Shown here: positions 34,452 through 43,921 of the stretch, in pieces
Layout: each line of letters begins with the position of its first letter
How positions within the stretch are numbered: position 1 is the stretch's first letter
From: an uncultured Bacteroidia bacterium
GTDB taxonomy: Bacteria; Bacteroidota; Bacteroidia; Bacteroidales; Prolixibacteraceae
Assembly (NCBI GenBank): GCA_903850335.1
Contig: CAINLJ010000203.1
Span: 1-56,566 of the forward strand
DNA length: 56,566 nt
Reading direction: 5' to 3'
Made by a program: the position numbers and the translations under genes
The notes under the pieces: model-generated
The model's database searches: none
What the model was told of the DNA's origin: nothing
Seen by the model: only the letters and a program-made list of their open reading frames with translations

Positions 34452-36692
34452 ATGAAAAAATGTAAACGCAGTCATACCCTTACAGTCACTTTTATTTTGT
34501 TGTTAGTTTCGGTTTTCGGTTTAAGCTCGTGTGAAGATTCGCCAGCTTCTGCACCTGATTATAGCGGTTGGAATACCTATGCAGGTTCTAAAGATGGTCT
34601 TAGGTATTCGTCAAACGATCAGATTAACAGGGACAATGTGTCAAAATTAAAGGTAGCCTGGACTTATTGTTCCGGAGACAAAGACACAAATAACCATTCC
34701 CAGATTCAGTGTAATCCGATTATGATCAGAGGGATACTATATGGAACGACACCGAGGGTGAAACTTTTTGCCCTCAATGCAGCCACAGGTAAACAACAAT
34801 GGATATTTGATCCTGCTTCTGAAGATACAAGTGCAATAAGAAATCCGTCGGCTTTTTTTAAAGTTAATAGAGGAGTTGTTTTTTGGGAAGACGAGAACGG
34901 TAATAATCAGCGGATTATTTATAGTGTCGGGTCCAAAACCTATGCTATAGACGTTACCGATGGTAAACCAGTCAGGAGTTTTGGACAAAATGGTTACATT
35001 GATCTTACACAGAACATCGACAGGGAAGAGGGAACCTATAATCCATACATCAGCAATACAACACCGGGTATTATTTATAAGGATTTGATTATTATGGGAT
35101 GCAGGGTAAGCGAAGAGGCTGATGCTGCACCGGGAACGATTCGGGCATTTGATGTGAGAACGGGTCAGCTCAGGTGGAGATTTCATACGATTCCCCATCC
35201 GGGAGAGTTGGGTTATGAGACCTGGCCGGATAAAGATGCCTGGAAGAAACTGGGATCTGCAAATAACTGGGCTGGTATGGCGGTTGACGAGAAAAGGGGT
35301 ATAGTTTATGTCCCTACCGGATCTGTTGGAGGTGATTTTTACGGAGGTATACGTAAAGGGCAGAACCTTTATGCAAATTCACTGCTTGCTCTGGATGCGC
35401 TTACCGGAAAATATATATGGCATTTCCAGGTAATACATCATGATTTATGGGATCGTGATTTGCCTGCAAATCCTAACCTTGTAACCATTAAACTTGAGGG
35501 TAAAGAGATCGATGCGGTGGCACAGATTACGAAACATGGGTATGTTTTTCTATTTGACAGGACAAACGGGAAACCGGTTTTCCCTATAGAGGAGAAACCA
35601 TTTCCAGCATCTGATTTACCCGGCGAGGAGGCCTGGCCCACACAACCTCTGCCTGTGCTTCCAGAACCTTTTGCCAGACAGAATTTTGGACCTGAAGATG
35701 TAACTGACCTGACTCCTGAGGCACATAAGGAGATGATGGAAAAATATTTGAAAGTTAAATACCGTGCCATGTTTACTCCTCCAAGCAAAGAAAGTTCATG
35801 GATATTCCCGGGTTTTGACGGAGGTGGAGAATGGGGCGGGGCAGCTGTTGATCCGGCATCAGCAATCCTGTACATTAATAGTACTGAACTGCCCTGGGCA
35901 TTAACAATGGTCGATAAGATTAAAGGTGACATCACGACTGAAAGAGGTGCGGGTCAGACTGTTTATGGAAAGTATTGCATTGCTTGTCATGGTCCGGAAT
36001 TGAAGGGTAATGGCAGCTCGTTTCCTTCACTTGTTGATGTTGGAAAAAAATACAATGAACAACAGATCCTCGGGATTCTTGGGACCGGACGAAATATGAT
36101 GCCTGCATTTAAACAGGTTTCTGATCAGGATAAGCATGTCTTGATTGCATTTTTATTGAATCGTAAATCAAAAAATTTGGCTTCCCAAAGTGGATCCGGA
36201 ACGACCCGCGAGTCTGCTTCTGTGACAACCACTATTCCTCAAAAGTACAGTATCCTCGATGACGTACCTTATACAATGACAGGTTATAATCGTTTTTTGG
36301 ATAAGGATGGATACCCCGGGATTAAGCCTCCATGGGGAACGCTGAATGCTGTAAACCTTAATAGTGGCAAACTGTTATGGAAAGTTCCACTCGGTGAATA
36401 TCCTGAATTAACGGCTAAGGGAATTCCCGTTACTGGTACAGAGGGTTATGGAGGACCACTTGTAACGAAGGGAGGACTCATCTTTATCGCTGCCTCGCGT
36501 GACGGAAGAATGCACGCCTTCGATAAAAACACAGGACAGCTTTTATGGCAGGCACAATTACCGGTTCCGGGTTATGCTACACCAGCTACCTATATTGTTG
36601 ATAGTAAACAATATGTAGTAATTGCCTGCGGTGGTGGAAAGATTGGAAGTAAATCGGGTGATCAGTATATCGCGTTCTCCTTGCCGGATTGA
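34452..36692 (+). CDS. PQQ-dependent dehydrogenase lipoprotein with internal cytochrome c domain
   Basis: A 746-aa lipoprotein (lipobox GLSSC near residue 27). It is an eight-bladed quinoprotein propeller with blade motifs such as NAATGKQQWIFD, ALDALTGKYIWHFQ and NTGQLLWQAQ, and the dehydrogenase signature VIHHDLWDRDLPANPNLV. A cytochrome c domain is inserted before the last blades: CIACH near residue 508, with a probable Met ligand in GRNMMPAFK. Such enzymes oxidise alcohols or sugars and pass electrons via haem to the respiratory chain. No PQQ-synthesis genes are present in the window, so PQQ may be imported. Anchoring suggests the periplasmic or outer-membrane face. Confidence 0.87.
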   Translation: MKKCKRSHTLTVTFILLLVSVFGLSSCEDSPASAPDYSGWNTYAGSKDGLRYSSNDQINRDNVSKLKVAWTYCSGDKDTNNHSQIQCNPIMIRGILYGTTPRVKLFALNAATGKQQWIFDPASEDTSAIRNPSAFFKVNRGVVFWEDENGNNQRIIYSVGSKTYAIDVTDGKPVRSFGQNGYIDLTQNIDREEGTYNPYISNTTPGIIYKDLIIMGCRVSEEADAAPGTIRAFDVRTGQLRWRFHTIPHPGELGYETWPDKDAWKKLGSANNWAGMAVDEKRGIVYVPTGSVGGDFYGGIRKGQNLYANSLLALDALTGKYIWHFQVIHHDLWDRDLPANPNLVTIKLEGKEIDAVAQITKHGYVFLFDRTNGKPVFPIEEKPFPASDLPGEEAWPTQPLPVLPEPFARQNFGPEDVTDLTPEAHKEMMEKYLKVKYRAMFTPPSKESSWIFPGFDGGGEWGGAAVDPASAILYINSTELPWALTMVDKIKGDITTERGAGQTVYGKYCIACHGPELKGNGSSFPSLVDVGKKYNEQQILGILGTGRNMMPAFKQVSDQDKHVLIAFLLNRKSKNLASQSGSGTTRESASVTTTIPQKYSILDDVPYTMTGYNRFLDKDGYPGIKPPWGTLNAVNLNSGKLLWKVPLGEYPELTAKGIPVTGTEGYGGPLVTKGGLIFIAASRDGRMHAFDKNTGQLLWQAQLPVPGYATPATYIVDSKQYVVIACGGGKIGSKSGDQYIAFSLPD

Positions 36693-36716
36693 TCATTGAT
36701 CCTTTATTTAGAATTT

Positions 36717-39275
36717 ATGGAAAGAATTATATTCGGTTGTTTTTTGCTATTTGTTGTGTTTTTAAGTAAGCTCGAGGCACAGGATTTCAGTCAAAAACCT
36801 ATTGTAGATGGAGCTTGGATCACAGAATGGCTGCTTTGTGGCCCCTTTGATCTCATTAAGAATGATGATGTTTTTGCTCATTGTACAGGTTATGAAACAG
36901 ATTTTCTTATTAAAAACGGCGGAGAAAAATCTCTAAAGGTTAAGGCCGGCGATGTTGTGGAATTTAAAGGCGGGTCTAACAACTGGATATTTTATTCTTC
37001 ATCAGACAGTACACTCAATCTCGACAAGGCAATATCAACAAAGGAACCGGTATGTGGATATGCCTATACTGAGGTTTATGCTGAGAAGCCGGGTTTCAGG
37101 ATTATTTCATTTGGGAGTAATGATGGAGGCCGTTTATGGGTAAACGGGAAGCAAATCTGGGATTATGCTCCGAATCGCGGGATTTATCCGGATCAGGATG
37201 CGATTCCTGTATTCCTGAATAAGGGAAAGAATACGCTTTTATTTAAGGTTGAAGAAAAGGGTGGTATGTGGCGGCTTGCAGCACGTTTTTTGCCACTCGA
37301 AGGACCGGAGTTATTGGGGAAGAATGCACCACTTTCTGTAAATTATGCCACAGATGGCTCGATAGGTCTTATTTCATATGATTCTGCAGATCAGCTGAAG
37401 ACGGTACTAAGTGAGGTGCATCTCCGGATCTCTGATAACGGGAAAGTCCTTCTTGATGAAAAACTTCAAGGAGATTTCCTGAAACGCTTTAAGCTTAAAT
37501 CAACATTCTATTGCAATGTAAATGTGGATATCCAAATTGTACTTAAAGATGGAAAAGTATTTCATTCTGTGCAAAACCTGTGGGTGGGAGAACGTAAAGT
37601 CTATTCAATATTCGGTAATGGAACATCTACATACGCCATAATAGTTGGAAAGAATGCCTCTGAATCGGAGCAATATGCTGCAAAAGAGCTTCAAAGCTGT
37701 ATCCAAATAAGTAGTGGAGTTCAGATTCCGATCAAATCATCGGAAGAAAAACAGGATGGAGGGCGAATCGTTCTTGGTTTTAATGAAGCTTCTCAGGCAT
37801 TAGGAGTGGTTAAGGCTCCTGCTGAGGATGATGAATCCTTTGTTTATACAAGCCAAGGGAGTGATATCCTGATTTATGGCGGGAGTAAGCGCGGAACAAT
37901 GTATGGCGTATTCTCTTTTCTGGAGCGCGAGTTAGGCGTACGATGGTATACTTCGCGTGTCACAGATATTCCGCAACGCACAGCTTATAAGTTCGATAAA
38001 CTTTATCACAGCGAGAAACCCGGTGTGCGTGTTCGCAATGATTTTTATTTTGATGCCTTTAATTCTGGCTATGCCGCTCATAACCGAATAAATGGAGCCA
38101 TGGGTAGCCGGGAACAGCATGGCGGAGTAGAGAGTTATTGGGGTGTTCATACTTTTGATCTTCTGGTCCCACCTTCAAAGTATTTCGATTCACACCCTGA
38201 ATATTTTAGTCTGATTAATGGAAAACGAGTACGGGAGAATGGTCAGCTGTGTCTTACTAACCCGGATGTTTTACGGATTACAATTGAAAATATTAAAGAG
38301 ATCATCCGAAAGGATCCTCACCATTTAATTTATGATGTGTCACAGAACGATCATAGCGGATATTGCTCCTGCGAAAAGTGTCAGGCAATCTCATCAGCCG
38401 AAGGTTCTGAATCCGGATTGATGATCTGGTTTGTAAATCAGGTAGCTGCGGCCATTGAGAAGGAATTTCCGGATAAATTTATTGGGACGCTGGCTTATGT
38501 ATACACTCGTAAACCTCCCAAAACGATACGTCCGCGAAAGAATGTCGTAGTACGTTTGTGCTCCATAGAGTGTTGCTTCTCACACGATTTGCATTCGTGT
38601 GCACAAAATACCTCATTTCTGAATGATCTTGAGGCGTGGGGAGCGATTGCCCCGAATATGTATATCTGGGACTACGTTGTCAGTTATGCTGATTACCTGT
38701 CACCGTTTCCAAATTTCAATGTTCTTCAGTCAAACATCAGGGATTTTCAGAAGAATCATGCAATAGGTATTATGGAGGAGGCGAATTTTCAGTCTGATGG
38801 TGGTGAGTTAGCAGAGCTGCGGGCTTATGTGTTTGCAAAATTATTGTGGGATCCTGATCTTAATTTTGAGGAGCTTGTGAATGATTTTATCTCAGGGTAT
38901 TATGGTCATGCCGGTACTTATATCAGACAATATTATGATTTGGTGCAGGGCCTAGTAACGAAAGATGTTCATATAACACCTAATCTTTCAGTGGAAAACA
39001 CTCTTTTTACTAATGAGTTTTTGGCCGGGGCCTTATCGATTCTTGAGAAGGCGGAAAGAGCGGCAAGTAACGAAGATCAGATTCATCGTGTTGAGCTTGC
39101 ATCTTTGGGTGTTTTATACATGAAATGCATCCGTACTCCGGTTCTTGCAAGGGAGGATGGCACCTATGAGAAATTCAGTCGGATTGTAGAGAGGGAGAAG
39201 GTTATAAACTGGATGGACACTGATTTTTTGCAGAAGACAAAGGCCTTTCACAGGATGATCAAGGGTGCAAAATAG
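36717..39275 (+). CDS. Secreted DUF4838 glycan-active protein
   Basis: An 852-aa exported protein with a signal peptide (about 1-21, ending KLEAQ). It has an N-terminal beta-sandwich of the PA14/galactose-binding kind (FRIISFGSNDGGRLWVNGKQIW), then an alpha-glucuronidase-like N-domain (IIVGKNASESEQYAAKELQ, GGSKRGTMYGVFSFLERELGVRWY), and the DUF4838 domain (AHNRINGAMGSREQHGGVESYWGVHTF in parts, LIYDVSQNDHSGYCSCEKCQ). The Cys pair in CSCEKC is a family hallmark. Relation to GH67 suggests action on uronic-acid or acylated glycans; activity is unproven. The frame opens at TTG 36696; ATG 36717 is the better start. It is 24 bp after the quinoprotein, likely co-transcribed. Confidence 0.85.
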   Translation: MERIIFGCFLLFVVFLSKLEAQDFSQKPIVDGAWITEWLLCGPFDLIKNDDVFAHCTGYETDFLIKNGGEKSLKVKAGDVVEFKGGSNNWIFYSSSDSTLNLDKAISTKEPVCGYAYTEVYAEKPGFRIISFGSNDGGRLWVNGKQIWDYAPNRGIYPDQDAIPVFLNKGKNTLLFKVEEKGGMWRLAARFLPLEGPELLGKNAPLSVNYATDGSIGLISYDSADQLKTVLSEVHLRISDNGKVLLDEKLQGDFLKRFKLKSTFYCNVNVDIQIVLKDGKVFHSVQNLWVGERKVYSIFGNGTSTYAIIVGKNASESEQYAAKELQSCIQISSGVQIPIKSSEEKQDGGRIVLGFNEASQALGVVKAPAEDDESFVYTSQGSDILIYGGSKRGTMYGVFSFLERELGVRWYTSRVTDIPQRTAYKFDKLYHSEKPGVRVRNDFYFDAFNSGYAAHNRINGAMGSREQHGGVESYWGVHTFDLLVPPSKYFDSHPEYFSLINGKRVRENGQLCLTNPDVLRITIENIKEIIRKDPHHLIYDVSQNDHSGYCSCEKCQAISSAEGSESGLMIWFVNQVAAAIEKEFPDKFIGTLAYVYTRKPPKTIRPRKNVVVRLCSIECCFSHDLHSCAQNTSFLNDLEAWGAIAPNMYIWDYVVSYADYLSPFPNFNVLQSNIRDFQKNHAIGIMEEANFQSDGGELAELRAYVFAKLLWDPDLNFEELVNDFISGYYGHAGTYIRQYYDLVQGLVTKDVHITPNLSVENTLFTNEFLAGALSILEKAERAASNEDQIHRVELASLGVLYMKCIRTPVLAREDGTYEKFSRIVEREKVINWMDTDFLQKTKAFHRMIKGAK

Positions 39276-39337
39276 GGCGAGCAACTGAAGATTATTAAAA
39301 TCGTTTATCTTTACTTCGAATAAAATATTCTACGCGG

Positions 39338-42300
39338 GTGAAAATCAGAAACTACATTTTTGCTTTCGCAATTGTTTTCTTTTGGATGATGACCTTTTCC
39401 AGTAATGTAGTGCTGGCTCAGGAAGATTATGCAGTTAAAACCTTTACAACAGACCAGGGACTGACCCACAACCATGTGAAAGGTCTGGCGCAGGATAAGA
39501 ACGGTTTTCTTTGGATTGCCAGCTGGGATGGACTAAGCCGGTGGAATGGGTATGAATTCAGAAATTACTACCACAATCCTGCTGATACAACCTCACTTAT
39601 TTACTTTCAGGCTGACAATGTTTTTGTTGACCGGCACAACAATGTCTGGGTCTATACGATCCACGGATTTTCAAAATACAACAGGGAGCAGGATAATTTT
39701 ACTTCATATCGGGTTGGAGCCAACGTAAGAATAACACTTGACAGGGATGGGAATCTTTGGTATAAATCAACCGCCGGATGTGGACGCTGGGATGAAAAAG
39801 GCAAAAAGTTTGTCCCAATTAAGGTCAATCTGGATAAGAAATTAGATGAACTTAGCCAGTCCCAAGTGCTTTACATCAGTTTTGACAATGAAAACCACTT
39901 GTGGATTTCCGGTTCGGAAAGTGAAAAAATCCTTGTTTACTGTTGTTACAAGGATACTAAAGGCCAGCTCAACCCGACTTTTATTGGCCAAATCGGAATG
40001 GATAATTTTACTAAGTATTTGAATTATTATGATTTTGAATTCCATCCTGTTACTCTGAATAAACAGGACTTTTGGATACAGTTTAATAACTGGACGTTCA
40101 GGTTTGATCCAAAATCCGGAAGGTTTTTAACTAATTCCGGAATCTGGAAAGAGGCGGAAAAGGTTGGATTAGGAGCTGAAGAAATTCTGAAAATGAAGCA
40201 AAATCAGGAGTACTTCAAACCTATTCTCAGAGGCAACGAACAAAATAGTGAGAAGAAACCTTTTTATGTTGAGAATTATCTGGTTGACAGGCAAAACACC
40301 CTATGGCAAGGGATAGTTTCCAATGGTACTTCATCTGGCGGACTGACAAGGTCGACTCCTACTTCCAAGGGATTTAAACATTACTTCCTGGACCTAAATC
40401 CCAAAACGGGAATGAATGCTATTTTCCCTGTACTAAAAGATCGGCTGGGTACTATATGGGCCGGACCGGGTAATGTAAATAAATTTTTCCGCATTAATGA
40501 GGCAGGACAGACAAGTCATCTCATTCCCTTTGATGAGAAGATCTGGAAAGCTGTTCGTCAGCCAAGATCATTTCTTCAGGATAGTCTGGGAATCTGGATC
40601 GGATATTTTTCGAATCTTCTACTGCGTTATGATTTCAATACCCATCAATTCTCGAAGCAACTGTTTAAGACTGAAGATAAAAATGACAATTCCTTACCTC
40701 ATGTTCTCCTTCGTTTAAAAAAGGAGGGAGATGAAATTTTCATTTTTGGGTTTAAAGAGATATTTAAATTCAATACCAAAACATTAAAATCAGAACAATT
40801 GAAATCATTGAAATATGATAAAGATTTTAACCTGTACAGTGCGATTAAAGATGAACAGAATGGTTGGTGGATTGGAGGGAATTACTCGATTTTAATGCAT
40901 CTCGATAGCAAATTCAATGAGATCGGTAGCCATGTGATTGGATTAGGGTGGTATAATCTTGAGGATATTGTCCAGGGAGATCATCACGATTTCTGGATTT
41001 CGCTTTTAGGTGGCGGACTTGCTCATTTTGACATAGCGACAGGTAAATCAAAAATTTATACTACAGCCGATGGCCTTTCGAATAATACCTGCTACGGTTT
41101 GCTCAAAGATAAATCAGGAAACATCTGGATTTCTACTAATCACGGAATTTCGCGGTTTAATCCCAAAACAGAGCAGTTTCGTATTTTCGGACCTGAAGAT
41201 GGTCTCAAGATTGATGAATTCAATTCTGATAACACTTATCTTGCTCCGGATGGGGAGATGTTTTTCGGTGGAATGGGTGGCGTTGTGAGTTTTTTTCCGG
41301 ATAGTTTGGCAGATACTAAGGCTGGGTATCTGAAGGCACAATTAGTTATCGAAGATTTTAAAGTGTCAGGTATAAATCGTTATTTCCCCAAGGCGATTTA
41401 CGAGTCAGATACAGTTGTTTTATCTAAAGGAGATAACAATTTCCAACTCACTTTTGCTAGTCTGGATTTTCGCAGCGCTGAAAGAATAAAATACCGTTAC
41501 CGGATAAAAAATTTAGATAATAATTTTGTTCAAACAGATTTTCGCCACCGTTTTCTCAATTATACAAATTTGTCTCCTGGAAAATACAATTTGGAGATTG
41601 AAGCCTCCAACCGGGATGGTGAATGGGCTTCACAAACTTCACTGATCATTATAATTCCACCGTATTATTATCAGACCATGTGGTTTCGGGTCCTTTCAGT
41701 TCTATTAGTCATCCTTATACTGATTTATTTAATTTTCAGCTATAATCAGCGACTCCGGTTGATGGCCAGAAAAAGGCAGGATGAGCTGCGCCTCGAGAGC
41801 CTTCGCGGACAGATGAACCCTCATTTTATTTTTAACTCCCTCAATTCAATTAATTATTTTATCTCACAGAACGACCGTCTTTCTGCTAACCGTTATATTG
41901 CAGATTTTTCGCGACTAATCCGTACTTTTTTGGGTAATTTGTCCAAAGAATATGTCCCCTTTCAGAATGAGTTAGAGTCTTTAAAAGATTATCTTCAATT
42001 GGAACATCTTAGGTTTGGAGATAAATTTGATTATATAATTGATATTCAGGAGGGTTTTGAAGGTGACCAGTTATCCGTATTCCCGGGAATGATCCAACCT
42101 TTTATTGAGAATGCGATCTGGCATGGTGTCCGGGGACCGGTAAGCAGAAAAGGGATGATTAGTATTAAGTTCTTTCCCGGGGGTGATGATTTTATTCGTT
42201 GCATTGTAGAGGATGATGGAATAGGACGTAAACTTTCGGAAACCTATAAAAATAGTGACACCGGGCGGAAGTCAAGAGGAATTGGCATTGTGATTGAAAG

Positions 42301-42418
42301 GTTAAGAATCATCAATCAGATCCGGAAGAGCAGTCTTAAGTTGACAATAGAAGATCTTTATCCTGAACGGGAAGAGACAGGTACCCGGGTAACGATTGAA
42401 ATACCGAGGGGGAGATGA
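39338..42418 (+). CDS. Propeller-sensor histidine kinase (reg_prop / Y_Y_Y / LytS-like)
   Basis: A 1,026-aa sensor starting with GTG. A signal peptide or anchor (about 1-28) is followed by two periplasmic seven-bladed propellers of the two-component-regulator type (NGFLWIASWDGLSRWNGYEF, GNIWISTNHGISRFNPKTEQF). A Y_Y_Y domain runs over about 690-775, and one TM helix over about 781-803. The His-kinase domain of the LytS class has GQMNPHFIFNSLNS near residue 828, and the ATPase has ENAIWHG, EDDGIGRK and SRGIGIVIERL. Unlike the fused hybrid systems common in Bacteroides, the kinase lacks a receiver; its LytTR regulator is encoded 222 bp downstream. It probably senses a glycan product, inferred from neighbours. 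Confidence 0.92.
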   Translation: MKIRNYIFAFAIVFFWMMTFSSNVVLAQEDYAVKTFTTDQGLTHNHVKGLAQDKNGFLWIASWDGLSRWNGYEFRNYYHNPADTTSLIYFQADNVFVDRHNNVWVYTIHGFSKYNREQDNFTSYRVGANVRITLDRDGNLWYKSTAGCGRWDEKGKKFVPIKVNLDKKLDELSQSQVLYISFDNENHLWISGSESEKILVYCCYKDTKGQLNPTFIGQIGMDNFTKYLNYYDFEFHPVTLNKQDFWIQFNNWTFRFDPKSGRFLTNSGIWKEAEKVGLGAEEILKMKQNQEYFKPILRGNEQNSEKKPFYVENYLVDRQNTLWQGIVSNGTSSGGLTRSTPTSKGFKHYFLDLNPKTGMNAIFPVLKDRLGTIWAGPGNVNKFFRINEAGQTSHLIPFDEKIWKAVRQPRSFLQDSLGIWIGYFSNLLLRYDFNTHQFSKQLFKTEDKNDNSLPHVLLRLKKEGDEIFIFGFKEIFKFNTKTLKSEQLKSLKYDKDFNLYSAIKDEQNGWWIGGNYSILMHLDSKFNEIGSHVIGLGWYNLEDIVQGDHHDFWISLLGGGLAHFDIATGKSKIYTTADGLSNNTCYGLLKDKSGNIWISTNHGISRFNPKTEQFRIFGPEDGLKIDEFNSDNTYLAPDGEMFFGGMGGVVSFFPDSLADTKAGYLKAQLVIEDFKVSGINRYFPKAIYESDTVVLSKGDNNFQLTFASLDFRSAERIKYRYRIKNLDNNFVQTDFRHRFLNYTNLSPGKYNLEIEASNRDGEWASQTSLIIIIPPYYYQTMWFRVLSVLLVILILIYLIFSYNQRLRLMARKRQDELRLESLRGQMNPHFIFNSLNSINYFISQNDRLSANRYIADFSRLIRTFLGNLSKEYVPFQNELESLKDYLQLEHLRFGDKFDYIIDIQEGFEGDQLSVFPGMIQPFIENAIWHGVRGPVSRKGMISIKFFPGGDDFIRCIVEDDGIGRKLSETYKNSDTGRKSRGIGIVIERLRIINQIRKSSLKLTIEDLYPEREETGTRVTIEIPRGR

Positions 42419-42488
42419 AAAGAATGAAGGAATGAAAAATAAGGTTTGCTATAGTACATTCACTGCAGAGTCATTCAAATTCATTAAA

Positions 42489-42523
42489 CTTTGGTGTACC
42501 TTGGTGTTTTGGTGCCTTGGTGG
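42489..42523 (+). repeat. Degenerate TTGGTG direct repeat
   Basis: Four imperfect TTGGTG/TGGTG units in tandem (ttggtgtacc, ttggtgttt, tggtgcc, ttggtgg) between the sensor kinase and its response regulator. The motif resembles the opposite strand of the accgcagag family seen at 9661 and 20587, but the match is loose. Confidence 0.5.
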
Positions 42524-42640
42524 CATATTTTTTGTTTTTTTGTTAATTAGTTAAATCATTATATCAAAGGGAATTGACTATTTTTACAAATACTTCAATG
42601 TATACAGATTTTTTTATCTTCTGCCAAATACTCTAAACTT

Positions 42641-43399
42641 ATGCAAGAGCAGCTATTAAAAGCCATTGTCGTTGATGATGAGATGCCTTCGCGTGAGGCT
42701 TTGAGCACTTATATCCGGGATTTTTGTCCTGGAGTAAGGATTGTTTCAGAGTGTAACGATTCGCAATCAGCTTATCAATCCATCTTAGAGCACCGGCCTA
42801 ACCTGGTTTTTCTGGATATTGAGATGCCAAATGGCAGCGGGTTTGACCTTTTAAGAATGTTCAAAACGATAAGTTTTAAAGTAATCTTTGTAACTGCTTT
42901 TTCGGAATATGCATTAAGGGCTTTCCGGTTTTCAGCAACCGATTATCTGCTTAAGCCTGTAAAGGTTGATGAGCTAGTTGAGGCGGTGGATAAAGTTAAG
43001 CAGGAGTTTACATTAAAGCATTCAAACCTGAACCTTCAAACGCTTATGAATGGTTTATCGCAGAAAGAAACGATTTCGTATACCCTTGTAATTCCGAGCA
43101 CAAAGGGATTTACTGTTATTAAGATTTCCGATTTAATTATGTGTGAAGCAGATGGGTATTGCACGAATTTCTATCTTACCGGGAAGGAAAAGATCACGAG
43201 TTCAAAAAATCTCAAGCATTATGAAGAACTTTTAGCTAGTCATCCATTTGTCAGGGTCCATCATTCGAATCTGATAAATCTGAATCATGTAAAGGGTTAT
43301 GGTCACCTGGGTGAGATCTCACTTTCCGAAGGTCTTGGATGTCCGCTTGGGAACAATTACAAATCTCACTTCCTCGAGATATTTGGGAAGAATAAATGA
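42641..43399 (+). CDS. LytTR-family response regulator
   Basis: A 252-aa DNA-binding regulator. The receiver has the acidic pair VVDDEMPSREAL, phosphoacceptor Asp59 in LVFLDIEMPNGSGF, the Thr/Ser switch in VTAFSEYALRAF, and Lys105 in LLKPV. The LytTR domain (about 150-250) has IMCEADGYCTNFYLTGKEKI and FVRVHHSNLINLNHVKGY. The paired sensor lies directly upstream. The regulated genes are unknown, but the quinoprotein/DUF4838 genes just upstream are candidates. Confidence 0.93.
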   Translation: MQEQLLKAIVVDDEMPSREALSTYIRDFCPGVRIVSECNDSQSAYQSILEHRPNLVFLDIEMPNGSGFDLLRMFKTISFKVIFVTAFSEYALRAFRFSATDYLLKPVKVDELVEAVDKVKQEFTLKHSNLNLQTLMNGLSQKETISYTLVIPSTKGFTVIKISDLIMCEADGYCTNFYLTGKEKITSSKNLKHYEELLASHPFVRVHHSNLINLNHVKGYGHLGEISLSEGLGCPLGNNYKSHFLEIFGKNK

Positions 43400-43549
43400 T
43401 TCCAAGTTAGTAAAAAGAGGTTCACATTTGCCTTAGGCGTGAAGATAGTTAAAATACACTTTCCCAAAATCCCATTAGCTGAAACAATTGATTGGTTGGA
43501 TCAGAAGGGCAACTTGTTGGTTTAGCAGTTTCCCGGTTCTGTAACCTAT

Positions 43550-43557
43550 TATATTTG
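43550..43557 (+). promoter_or_regulatory. -7 box (TATATTTG) for the lipoprotein island
   Basis: An exact TAnnTTTG match 68 bp before the 90-aa hypothetical ORF, in the gap after the response regulator. It could start the accessory island transcript. Confidence 0.4.
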
Positions 43558-43625
43558 GTTTATAAACTTAAACCTACGGCGCGAAAGTCTTAGATTTTTA
43601 GGTTGCGGATTTTAAGCCAAACAAG

Positions 43626-43898
43626 ATGGACGACAAAGATTTTCAAAAGAAAAGTTTAGAGTCAATATTTCGGGTTGCCACCTTTGCACCCCTTTTCGAA
43701 CCGCATCCTCGTCATTGTATCAATCAGTTTGCCGGCTTTACTCCCTACATTTCGTTCAAGGACCTGATCAACAAAAGGATTTATATCCGTGCCTGTCCTA
43801 TTGGCAATAAAAATTCGAATGACACAGGTGAACGGCGAATTATAATCACCTATTCCAATATCGATGAGTTGGTTGAAGATGGGTGGAGACTGGGATGA
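43626..43898 (+). CDS. Hypothetical 90-aa protein
   Basis: A small protein I do not recognise. It has no signal peptide or membrane segment. It contains a HPRHCINQFAGFTPYISFKDLINKRIYIR core and a conserved-looking acidic end ELVEDGWRLG. It ends 23 bp before the DUF2135 lipoprotein gene and may be translated with it. Codon use looks ordinary, but length alone leaves it uncertain. Confidence 0.55.
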   Translation: MDDKDFQKKSLESIFRVATFAPLFEPHPRHCINQFAGFTPYISFKDLINKRIYIRACPIGNKNSNDTGERRIIITYSNIDELVEDGWRLG

Positions 43899-43921
43899 TA
43901 GTATTATCTAAAAATTTGATT

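Noticed and set aside
34452-39275. Canonical polysaccharide utilisation locus
   Set aside because: There is no SusC/SusD pair; the TonB receptor at 49291 lacks the carboxypeptidase-like extension and is 10 kb away.
43400-43525. 41-codon in-frame extension after the response regulator stop
   Set aside because: An open stretch of this length is likely by chance in this base composition; the LytTR domain ends normally before the stop.
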